From Larix kaempferi (Eukaryota; Streptophyta; Pinopsida; Pinales; Pinaceae), in the NCBI GenBank assembly GCA_027924585.1, contig BSBM01000007.1:10321501-10385500 (forward strand): 64,000 nt of DNA, read 5' to 3'. Both the position numbers and the translations under genes were made by a program. Under the pieces are notes generated by a model. That model did no database searches and was not told where the DNA came from. It worked only from the letters and a program-made list of their open reading frames with translations. Position 1 is the stretch's first letter. Every line of letters begins with the position of its first letter. This document shows positions 31,011 through 41,262 of this stretch, piece after piece.

Positions 31011-34000
31011 TCCCATGTGAGAGTGTTGAGTTAAAAGGCTCTGAAGAGCACTCGAGGTTACTGGATCTCAAAGTGTTGATTCGGAAGGACTCTAAATAGC
31101 ACTTTTACTTTCATCACACTTATTTTATTTGATTAAATGATTCATCTTTTATCTATCATCAAGTACTGCGGAAACTACCGTGTCAAATGATGGAATCCGA
31201 GATGCAAAGAGAGAGACTAGAGGTGCCTATCCAAACTTACCGAGACTATCCAAAGAATTGGACCTTGTCCTTAAAAGTTAAAAAAAAGAAGTATCATGTG
31301 AGGATACATAACTAAATAAAAGAAAAATACTAGTAGTCTTATATGACTAACTTGTATAAAGGCCTCAAGGCTAATATTATTATTAAGAGCTTTAATAATA
31401 ATGGTGTCATTATTTAATTATGGAATATAATTAGTATATATGATTTATGCATTATTTAATATTATAAATGATGTATTAATATTTAAGTGAAATATAATTA
31501 TTGTCATTTTAATTATTATGGACAGCTTAAACCAAAATCACTTATAGTTAAACAATGGGAAAAGTCATAGTTCCAAAAGGACTATATATTTATTTAAATA
31601 ATACCTTCTAAAATATTAATTATTAAATTTAAAGAAACTAATTATTTCAACAGACCTATTCAAGACTCCCCTACATAAAGAGGGAAGATATCCAAGTTTT
31701 GGGGATCATCTATCTTTTTCATTATCATTCTTTTATGGTAATCAAAGGGAAGTCATATGCTCCAAGAAACTGAACCAGCAACAACCCTAGGTCCTCTATC
31801 TCTTTTGCATGTTGGAATCCAGCTCGGGGGGGTCCATACAAAACCAAGAACGATTGTAGGATAATGGTTGGGAGGAACACGGTAGCCCCAAAGTTATCCA
31901 GCTAAAGGAAATCGTCCTAACAGGTCAGCTATATACAACATGATTTGCATTAACTATTGTTGAGTGTGTAGGTCTCTACAGGAAGGGATCAAGTGCCGAG
32001 CAACTAAGATTCCATAGGAAAGGATCAAGTACTCAAGCAGCCAAGTATGGAGTATTCATTGTTTTCAAATTGCCAGTTATAATAAATTTAGGATTTTAAA
32101 AATTAGAATAGATACTGTAGTATTGTTCTCACTACCAATATTATCAACTTCGAGGTTCTGCCCAGAACTTAGTGGAGGGTGTAGCAGGTCTATACAAGCT
32201 AGCATGTGCTAGACAACACCCCAAACTCAGAGTTATTACGCTATTTTAAACATTTATGTTTTTCTGTCTGAATCATCCCACAATTTTCGTAGTGTAGGGA
32301 TTTCTTATGTCCTCTTCAAATTGTCTAATTAAACATTAAATAGAAATAATAAACAATAGCAAGACATACATTAGACATCCTAGTCATTTTAAACATCTCT
32401 ACGATTCTATCAAACGACCAATCCATTACAAAGAAAATAACGCATCGAGCATTCCAAGAAGATACATTTTGCAAATACAGACTCAGGTATTTATTTCGTT
32501 TTATTCAGACAGTAGTTCCAAATCAAAAATCAATGACTTCCTAGAAATAAAACGATTATCATTACAAATAGCAAAATGATTGTTGAAGTTAGGGTTTCAT
32601 TTCTATTCTCATGAATTCCCATATAGGATCAACAAACTCAGTAAATCAAAATAGTAGCATTACAAATTAAAAATCGTAGACTCACAACATCCATACCCTT
32701 TACCCACGATTGCTTGTATATTTCTTTCCTTTAGACATATTAACAAAACATAAGCTAGAAGTCGTAGGAAGAAGTAAAGAGATCCCATAGAAATCAAGGC
32801 ATTCATCTAGTAGCATCTTTTAATATTAGACACATAAGTCAGGAGGTCAAACTCCACAATGACTCCACAAGAGATATCGTTCCTCATACAAATCACCATA
32901 GCATAGCAGAAACACACAGAACTCTGTTCTCTCAAGTTCGAATGTTTTAACAACTAGGGCCTTCATCCCTCTTTTAAAACGCAGAGAACACTACATAGTG
33001 GCTTAATAAACCACAACACATTACAGAAAAAAATCGACTATCCACTAAGATTTCAAATAGCATTTTCAATAGCATACATACGAACCTCCAATACAAACGC
33101 AGGTCATGGGATCGAATCCATACCCTCTCTCTTCATTTAGAACCTTTCTATCTTTTGCAAACCCTAGAAGCATAGAACCGGAATACATTTATCTCAGGCT
33201 CATAGCTAAAATTTCATGAGGGTTACGATTTCTTTCCACCATTACATTCACACCTTAAGATGGCTAAATCATAACAATAGCACACAGCGAAACTAGCGAA
33301 ACAAGCTATGAAAATGCACTTCGTTGGTATAGAACCCCAAGAGTAAACCCTCAGCACAACTGGAAGCTTGGCCATGTGCCAACGAAGTGACACATTCAAT
33401 TCTACCACCAACCCCAATATTTCGATTTAGACCCAAATCTCTATAGTGGTGAAGTGACGATTGATCCACAACATTTTATAAATGCCCAAGTATTACAAAG
33501 ACCATAAGGGCTTAGTATCAACAAATACATTACTAAGTCAACAGAGGATATGAGTTGCACAAGTATTGCAAATGACCTTCAAAGTTTGTAAGGTGCAAAT
33601 ATTTAAATATCTTATACTCTGGGTTTTAGAATTTGTTGGAACAATAGAGTAAGTACCCTTGGTGGATGTCGTAGTAGGAGTACCTGTAAAGAGATGCAAA
33701 TTGAAGATGTTAGTGAATCTCGCTAAGTAAGTCAGAAGTTCCATTTCTTACACCCTACCTCTCAGAAGCCCTGCCGGGGTACTCATACTATTGAAAGACC
33801 AAGCAATACGTCATGGGCCTCAATCGCCACCATTAGGGGTCCATCCCACCTGAATTACCAGTTAGTATTTATTACATATGCACACAAACCCTTACAGCTA
33901 TAAGAAGGAGATTCACATTATTACATTCAAATACATTGATACACATGTGATAGTTCATACATCTATTCATTTAAAACGCTTCCGCAAAGCGGGAGGATCT

Positions 34001-34176
34001 ATAACCAGCAAACCATGATACTTATGAAACTAAGACACTTCAAAATGTAGAAATCAAATACCAGTGTAGTAGGTACATATCAATGCTGAAGTTAATTTAC
34101 TATTCATCATCCTTAAAATAGCTTTTATTACAGTAGTTGAAAATTTTAAATTTTTACTAGTTTTAGGGACATTACA
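31011..34176 (+). repeat. G1 3' LTR, second part
   Basis: It continues the LTR interrupted at 15153 and matches the 5' LTR at 5882-7426 and about 8845-9738. The stretch near 32545-33270 is absent from the 5' LTR, where captured gag and filler stand instead. Ends CATTACA, followed by the AGAAA duplication. No gene is supported in it. Confidence 0.92.
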
Positions 34177-35353
34177 AGAAAGCTTGAAAAAGAATAAAAT
34201 TTCTTATGGTACAACAAGTGAGGGAACAAGTGTCAAATAGCGAGCAGACTAGTCCCAAGCAGTGGAACATACCTATGATCAATGCAAGGAAGCATGTGCA
34301 GGATGTGGACACTCGGGGGGGTGTTTCCTTAGGGTCAAAAGGTCATCAAATTGTGAAGGACAAATGGAAGCTCCGCAAGGCTCAATAGGGAAAATTGCTC
34401 AAGCACCAAGCTAACAACCGAGTGAGTGGGAGCCGGCACAAGGCGCAAGCAGCAAGTAGGGTGATGCAATGCAATCACAACATGATACAACTAGGGGGAG
34501 TCCTTATGGGAGATGTCCAGCATAAGACAAAGTAGAGTATGAGGCATTATCGCAACGTCATGGCATAACTACAAAGCACTCCCAATCCTAAGGACACACA
34601 AAGGCATGGGAACCATAATGCAATAGGTGTTTCTAACTAGGGTACCCATGTTCGGAAAGGTACTACCGCCACATAACGACATTTCTATAACAGTGTGAAG
34701 GTTCCGTGTCGGTGAAGAAGTGGGGTCGCACCTAGGATTTATGAAAATGGTCAAAAGGTCAAATGCATAATGCATGTGAAAATGAAATCTAACCTACATG
34801 CTAGGTGTGAAATATACCTGTCGTAGGCGTGAAATGGTCCAAAACAAGTCTCGCCGAGGAAATCTAGTTAAAAATGCTACTCCAAGACGTTATATTAGTC
34901 CAAAACAGCATATAATGGCGAAAACTATAGACAAGTGGGTCTTGAAAATTATAAAGAGTAACAAACATTTACAATTTACAATTCATTTTTATTATTCACC
35001 CATTTGGAGTTTTGTGGTTAGTTTTCACCTCAAAGTTCAACTGCTGATTCTGGGAGCTACGGGCGCCCGATCATCGAACCGTCAAGAGCAGGTTGGTAGT
35101 TTCATCCATCCCTTCCATTTTAATGCTTTTATTTCAATTTTTACCAGTTGGATTTTTTGTTTGGCCAAGCCCTAAATTGATTCGGCGCTACCCGCGGGCT
35201 ATAACTAGGTGGGTCGCGGGTAGGGCAGGGCACGCGCAGTCAACGCATGCATTGACCGCGGGTACTTGCCTCTGTAAGCAAACTTTCCTGTGGATATGGC
35301 AGTGAAGCTAATTTTTTAAATAAAATGGACTAAAACTTTTTTTTTCCCTCCAG
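34177..35353 (+). other. Tat2 3' region, part 2, upstream of the antisense gene
   Basis: It starts with the right AGAAA duplication of G1. No protein is convincing on either strand; the frames at 34206-34388 and 34798-35175 lack motifs. A GC-rich block at about 35180-35270 (ACCCGCGGGCTATA and GGTCGCGGGTA) resembles part of the Tat2 LTR near 46318-46365. It closes with a pyrimidine run and CCTCCAG at 35353, a good splice acceptor. Confidence 0.55.
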
Positions 35354-36573
35354 GATGGTTCTAGAGTGGAGAGAGAGGGAGCATGACACGGTGGATGAGG
35401 CCGTCTGCAATGATGTGCGTGCAAAACAAGCGCTACAAGCATGTGGGCTATACAAATTTAGGAGCATAGGTGGTTTAAGGGCCAAAAACCTATTGCTCTG
35501 CTGCTTCATAGACTACTGGGATGTCAATGCACAGAACTTCAATCTAGACGGGAAAGTACTCTCACTAGAAGTGGAAGATATCTACTTCATTACTGGTTTG
35601 TCCCACCAAGGTGAGCTGGAAAGCCTTCGATCTCGTTGTGTGGGTGGTGGGATCACCATCCCCAACTATATAGAGCGGTATTGTATACCAGATACTCGAG
35701 AAGTGGGGAGTCAGGTGCCCATCAGAGCCATAGTTAATCTGAGTATGAAGATCATAGTGGCAACCCTAGTGTGGATTACTGGTTCAAAAGCTATTCACCA
35801 GGAATCCAGGCCAGTGATGTTCTATCCATAATAATGTATGCAACCCATGATATTTGACTGGAGCACAACACTACTCATGTCCATGAAGACCCCGCTGACA
35901 GAGTGCAAGCAAGGGGAGCAAAAAAAATTTAGATACGGCAGTATCTTGTGCAGTTTTTTCTTTGAGTGAGTTTTGGGGCTCAGTCCAAGGGTTGAGGTCC
36001 CTCCTCATAGTCTCCCCAACCCAGCCTTGACCAAGTGGGCAGAGGTTTTGACTCAACAGGGTGGTGGCCATCAGGCGTCACCGTATACAGAGGAGTTCTT
36101 TTGCTGGTGGGACTGACAAGTCATAGCCATAGAGGACTACCCCTATGCAAGGATTGACTTTCGATAGGATTATGACATGCTGCTTCCATAGGATGTCGCG
36201 TTCAGAGACATTGGTGAGTACTATTTTTAAGTTTTTGATGTATTAAATTTTTATGGATTTTTATTATATATGTAAATGAAAAGGCCCAATGAGACCCGAG
36301 GGCTTCCTGAGACATCGTCGCCGGGGTATGGGTAATGAGGCAGGGGGTGCTGCTGTAGAGCATACACTATAGATTGTACAAGGAAATCTATCACGGATGA
36401 CTGCTAGGGTACCATAGATAGAGGTGGCACAACTATCAGAGGATATGTAGCGCCAGGTAGTGGGGGTGCTGGTTAATTGGGTACGACTACTGCAGCGTAT
36501 AGCAAATGCAGTACAATACTACTATGCGACTCATCCTATTGGGGCAGCAGCTAGGCCTCCTCGTAGGGAGTAG
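35354..36573 (+). pseudogene. Tat2 antisense gene, plant-mobile-domain-like, spliced
   Basis: It is opposite in strand to Tat2 and homologous to 25485-27102. ATG (35355) follows a pyrimidine tract and CAG, as in Tat1. Readable blocks: LEWREREHD, GLYKFRSIGGLRAK, IDYWDVNAQNFNLDGKVL, VEDIYFITGLS, NYIERYCIPDT and KAIHQESRPVMFY (open to 35831). After stops come FDWSTTLLMSMK, ILCSFFFE, a TGA, then VIAIEDYPYARIDFR. An intron at 36214-36283 (GTGAGT to AAAAG, phase 1) leads to a last exon ending near 36573. About eight stops make it a pseudogene. PMD kinship is suggested by the layout of the DIYFITGL region, not proven. Confidence 0.75.
36214..36283 (+). other. Predicted intron in the Tat2 antisense gene
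   Basis: It starts GTGAGTAC, is T-rich inside and ends GAAAAG. Joining ATT G to GC CCA keeps the frame at phase 1, the same site and phase as in Tat1 (25919-26030). The acceptor is weaker than that of Tat1. Confidence 0.6.
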
Positions 36574-36739
36574 ATATCTCAGGATCCCACATTTTGTATC
36601 GATATGTATATTTTTTAGGGCTATGGGCTCTAGTTTTGTATTATAACACTACCATATTATTTATATAAAAAACTTTGGTTCTCCGGTTCTACTATATGTG
36701 TGTATGTACAAATGTATGAATGTCTTCTTCTATTTGTGT
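36574..36739. other. Gap between convergent Tat2 genes
   Basis: AT-rich sequence separates the end of the antisense gene (+) from the end of the second RNase H (-). The two coding units converge here. No terminator or poly(A) signal can be named with confidence. Confidence 0.5.
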
Positions 36740-37171
36740 GCTTCATTGTGAATGTGACAAATGCCAATATAATACATAGTTAGCGTATGCATCAGATATA
36801 TGATTAACACTTCTTGGAACATGAATGTATGTAATTGAAACAAAATGTTGTTCTAAGAGTCTTACCCTTAGGAATTTCTGTAGTAGCGTAGGATCTCACA
36901 CATGGTACTGACCATTCAACTGAGACACAACCAGTTGTGAATCTAGGAGGAGTTCTAAAGACTGGATGCCATGTGAAATAGAATCCCGAAGTAGCTCAAT
37001 CACGACACTATACTCAGCCACATTGTTAGATGTAGGACCGAGACAAGCACCTCCTAAAGACACAACTAGATGGTCAGGCGAATAAATAACCCAGGTAGCA
37101 GAAGCAAGCTGCTCCGTATGATGGCTAGTACCATCCGCGAAACCTAAGAAGGTAGGATATTCCACTGACAT
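36740..37171 (-). pseudogene. Tat2 second RNase H (archaeal type), separate ORF
   Basis: Homologous to 24756-25182. Its ATG (37171) lies about 110 nt after the integrase TGA, and the gap holds stops. Motifs: TFLGFADGTS, SNNVAEYSVVIELL, LLLDSQLVVSQLNGQYH and, past a TGA at 36893-36895 that probably replaced CGA, DPTLLQKFLRVRLLEQ and NHISDAYANYV. The four acids (D, E, D, D) can be followed. Here the frame is the same as pol, unlike Tat1, but stops still separate it from integrase. GATTGACAG before the ATG resembles a splice acceptor. Confidence 0.87.
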
Positions 37172-37282
37172 CTGTCAATCAAACGGAAGTGAATCAGCAA
37201 ACCCGAAGACCAAAAGAAATATAAACTATGTACAGAAAGAACTATAAAATAGTATACAAAGGAATTAGCTTGGACTAGAAGT

Positions 37283-38460
37283 TCAAGCATAATACTGCTT
37301 GAGGTAGAGCCCATTCGTAGGCTCCTTCAAGACATTCCCCTCATAGTCCTCTAATTCATAGGCTCCTTTTTCTAGGACATGCTTCACAACGTAAGGGTCA
37401 TGCCACATGGTATTAAACTTTCCTGACCCCATGGGTTCTTTAGCTTGGTCATATAAGACGACCAAGTGACCTTCAGCATATTGTTGGGGACAAACAAACC
37501 TATCATACTAAACCTTGACACGACATTTATTGGAATCTATAGCCACGGTGGCATCTCGATATTGCTCGTCAAGTTTCTCAAGGTGGATTAAACGTTGCTC
37601 AATACCCATTTTATCAGGGAGGAACTCTATGGCTATTTTAAGCAAAGGGATTTCGCATTCAATCGGTAAAATCGACTCCACACCGTGTACTAACTGAAAT
37701 GGTGAGAACCCAGTGGTAGTCTTGACTGCAGTTTGATATGCCCACAAAGCAGGATATAACATAATGTGCAAGTTGTTCTTCCTTTGTTGGATGGTACGTT
37801 GGAGAATGGTCTTTGAAGACTTATTGACTACTTCAAGCTAACCATTTGCTTGGGGATAGTAAGAATATGAGTGTTCTTGACGCAACCCAAGATTGAGTGA
37901 CAAATCCTTCATCATTTTGTTCTAAGACTGACCGCCATGGTAAGTGACAATCTCTTCTGGAATACAAAACCAAGTAATAATCTGATTGAACATGAAACGG
38001 GCTGTTGTAGCACCATCGGATTTTACAGTAGGCATGGCTTCAACCCATTTGGAAAAGTATTCCATGGCCACTATGATATGATGATTTCCCCTAGCCGAAG
38101 CTGGTTTGCAATCCATGAAATCCACCCCCCACTTGTTGAAGGGACCGACGATGACGACTGGATGAAGGGGCGCTAGATGTGAGTGTATATTTTGAGAAAA
38201 CACCTGGCAGGGGTAACATGTTTTCACAGCATTAATACAATCTTTAAAGATTGAAGGCCAAAAGTAACCATATCTTATAATACGTCGGGTTGTAGCAAGC
38301 CCGGATAAGTGACCGCCACACTCCCCAGCATGGGAATAATTAAGCACGCGCTCCGCTTCTACGTGAGTTAAGAAATGACAAAGAATAGAATCCTTTCCTC
38401 AGCGATACAAAGTGTCATCGACGATAGTATAATATTTAGCGTGATGTTTCGCACATCGTC
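37283..38460 (-). pseudogene. Tat2 pol: integrase
   Basis: The zinc-binding region: NYSHAGECGGHLSG and VKTCYPCQ. Core: WGVDFMDCKPAS, EYFSKWVEAMPT, then EEIVTYHGGQS, where tyrosine (TAC) stands at the second catalytic aspartate. A TAG follows at once, near 37922. Past further damage come LYPALWAYQTAVKTTTGF, HGVESILPIECEIPLL and the C-terminal LVVLYDQAKEPMGSGKF with GLYLKQYYA, ending at TGA 37283. The frame is constant but interrupted by stops. It is inactive. Confidence 0.9.
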
Positions 38461-38533
38461 GCTCATCCCGTGAATAATGTGAAGGAAACTTCAAATTTTG
38501 GAGATATATAATGACATCCCCATACCAAGGGTC

Positions 38534-39060
38534 CTATGACAATATAAGAAATAAGTGCTCATCCAAAAAGGAATCCTGATGGATGACATTCTCATCAAGT
38601 CTCCGAAGGTCCGACATAAGCTCAAAAAACACCAACGATTTCACTGACTTCGTCGAAGCAAAATCAATATCGAACTCCTGATAGATCATAATCCATTTAT
38701 TGTACTTCCCCCCTATAAGGTGTCGTGATAGCACAAACGGAAACAGATTGATATGTGATAGAACTATGGTTGTTCTAAGAAAAATGTAATGTCGTAACTG
38801 CTGGACTGCATGGACAGTCGCAAGTGCCAGCTTTTCCACGTGAGTATATCTCAGTTCAGTGTCTACTAGATTTTGACTGAGGTAATAGATGACATGCTCG
38901 ACGAGGGCATCATCAACCTGAACAAAGACCATGCCAATCGTCTCTTGAGACGCCGCCACATAATGTATAAAATCCCATGCGAAGTCGGGCGGACTAAGCA
39001 CAAGGGATAATACCAAATCTTTCTTAAGGGCATCGAAAGACTGCTGGGCTCACTCATCCC
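38534..39060 (-). pseudogene. Tat2 pol: first (gypsy-type) RNase H
   Basis: Readable blocks are FIHYVAASQETIGMVFVQ, HVIYYLSQNLVDTELRYTHV, AVQQLRHYIFL and NKWIMIYQEFDIDF, ending SLVFFELMSDL. At the position where Tat1 has ASDYA, this copy reads ASQET, so the first catalytic aspartate appears to be glutamine. The run 38534-39016 is open. Confidence 0.85.
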
Positions 39061-40150
39061 TGATAAACAGTGTGTCTTTCTTCAATAGGCACGTGAAACC
39101 TTTGGTAAGATTAGCATAAATGACTGCAAACAGATGTAGAAAAGTAGCTCTCCCTTGGAGGCTCTAAAGCTTAAACAAGTTGCTCGGAGGAGGAAACTGA
39201 AGTATTACCTCAACTTTAAGAGGATCGACTCTAATACACTCTTTCAAGACTATGAATCCTAGAAGGCGACCTGACCTTACTGCAAAGATGCATTTGTTGG
39301 GATTCAATTGGATCTTGTATCATATACATCATTCGAGAATCCAACGGAGGTGCTTTGGGTGGTCCACTCTCTTGCGAGAATGTCCAGCAAGATCATCCAA
39401 GGAAACCTCCATTATACTTTTAAGGTCATGAAAGGCATAGGTCATGGCATGCTGAAATGTAGCTTCAGCATTTTTAAGGTCGAAGGGAATTTTTTGATAT
39501 GCAAATGTACCCCAAGGACAAATGAAAGCAGTCTTATGTTGGTCCTCAGGTTTGATTTGAATCTGGTTATATCCTGAAAAGTCGTCCATGAATGAAAAAA
39601 TCTCACTTCCCGCACAAGCATCCAAGATCTGATCAATGAATGGTGTGGGGAAGTTTTCTTTCAGACATGCATGGTTCAGGTCCCTAAAATCAGTGCATAC
39701 ACAGATCGTTCCCTGCTTCTTATCTATAGGAACGGGGTTTGACACCCATTCGGTAAGGGGAATGGGGTAGATGAATCCAGCTTTGAGCAGCTTCTCCACC
39801 TCTGCCTTGATAGCAGCTGCCTTCCTAGGGTTAACAACTTGAAGATGTTGTCGAACCGGCTTAGCATGATGATATGTTCTAATCTCATGCTCGACAATAC
39901 TAAGGCCTGTTCATGGCATCTCCTTGTATGACCAGGAAAAATATTCCCGAAGTTCTGTAAAGAATTCGGTGTAGATGGAAACCTCTTCAAGAGAGAAATC
40001 AGCACCAATGTAAACATTTTCAATCTTTCCGGGAGCACAAGAGATGTTGATCGGTATAGTTGGGGAAATATTAGCCATGTTCCCCTTCTCGAAAATATCA
40101 TGTGAACCCAAAAGAGCCATAGGGTGACCAACCATCTCTGCAAGAGTCAT
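39061..40150 (-). pseudogene. Tat2 pol: reverse transcriptase
   Basis: The N-terminal extension has GNMANISPTIPINISCAPGK (from 40150). RT proper: AEVEKLLKAGFIYPIPLTEW, ICVCTDFRDLNHACLKENF, FSFMDDFSGYNQIQI and PWGTFAYQKIPF. The active-site box reads SLDD at 39392-39403 in place of YLDD, keeping both aspartates but losing the aromatic residue. Then come DLAGHSRKRVDHPKHLR and a TAG near 39329. A TGA also separates 39911 from the next segment. The frame is shared with protease and integrase. Confidence 0.9.
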
Positions 40151-40393
40151 CCTAAACTCTTATTGCTCGGCGAGATCGAGGTTGGGAAGGAAATAAGAGC
40201 GATGGTGCATATCCTCCCAAGGCCTCTCACTACCACACATGGCCTCGATAACAGCTTCATCTGAAGGTAATGTACCATCAAGGCAATCATTCGAACAAGA
40301 CAAGTTGGCTGCCCAAACTGGTAGCGTAACGGGATCTTCCTCATCTGTCCGAGAAGAAGAGAGATCTGGCCCTGCAGTGGCTTGTTGAATATC

Positions 40394-41232
40394 CTAGGAA
40401 GCAAGCTCAACTACATATAGTGGAATAGACATTCCAACATCCGTAATATCTTCAGACGTAGAATTCGTAGACGGTAGAGTCCACGGATCATCAAAATATG
40501 AAGTCCAGAATGTTACATTATGTGAAGGAGGAGACACATTGTCAGAAATGGTTCCAATAAAATTCATGGGTGCAAGAAAATCATAAGATCCCATGAATGA
40601 AGGGTACATGCCAACACCCATGTTCCTAGTTTCCCACTGAGAATCTGTAACCTGCGGGACTACTGATCCCATGGATGCTTCAGGAGGAGGATTAACGAGA
40701 TCCAGCTGATTGATTGTCACTATCTTGCCTTCGTGCAGAAAGCAAATAATCCTGATTACAATAGATGCAACAGCTTTAATAACGTACATCCAATTTCGAC
40801 CTAGTAAAAGGTTGTAGTCGATGGGCACATCAACCACTTAGACTTCAATAGGCACAGGCTTACCCCCCAAGCGTACAACAAGGGAAGGGATAATCCCATG
40901 CGGCTTAAATGACCGACTGTCAAATGCAGTGAGCATGGTTCTAGACGTGAGTAGGGGAGGAGAGCCAAGAGCTTTCCAACAAGCTAACGACATCAGTGAT
41001 GTGGAAGCACCTTCATCAACCACCGTTCTTTTGACGAAATTCTTAAGGCACTCCACATGGATTTGAAAATCCACGTGGTAAGGTAAGCGAGGTTGAATAC
41101 CAGTAGTGTCAAACTTGATAACTTGGGATGTCCCCCATCCTGAGCTCCTAATGCACTCAAAAGGGCATTCCTTTGAGAAGGACAGGCCTGTAAAACTTCA
41201 AGAGCCGACATGGCACACAGAGTTTGGCCCAA
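40394..41232 (-). pseudogene. Tat2 protease region
   Basis: It begins MSALEVLQACPSQRNALLSA, then a frameshift near 41150. The retropepsin core reads FQIHVECLKNFVKRT and VVDEGASTSLMS, with the catalytic aspartate present, followed by VRLGGKPVPIEV. A TAA at 40838 interrupts before DVPIDYNLLLGRNWMYVIKAV and CFLHEGKIVTI. A long linker (to 40394) leads toward RT. The motif VDEGAS allows the deletion in Tat1 to be recognised. Confidence 0.88.
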
Positions 41233-41262
41233 ATATTCTACAATGGAGTAGTTCTAGGAGGC

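Larger units (their letters stand above)
5320..34176 (+). mobile_element. G1: chromovirus (Ty3/gypsy) with very long LTRs
   Basis: The boundaries are TGTAATATCC at 5320 and CATTACA at 34176, flanked by a perfect 5-bp duplication AGAAA (5315-5319 and 34177-34181). The order is 5' LTR 5320-9738, primer site, gag, protease, RT, RNase H, integrase, chromodomain, polypurine tract and 3' LTR. The 3' LTR is in two pieces because Tat1 sits inside it. Without Tat1 the element would be about 13 kb. The C-terminal chromodomain marks it as a chromovirus. Confidence 0.94.

Noticed and set aside
34798-35175. 125-codon plus-strand ORF upstream of the Tat2 antisense gene
   Set aside because: No recognisable motif and no counterpart in Tat1. 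It could be part of an upstream exon, but I cannot support that.
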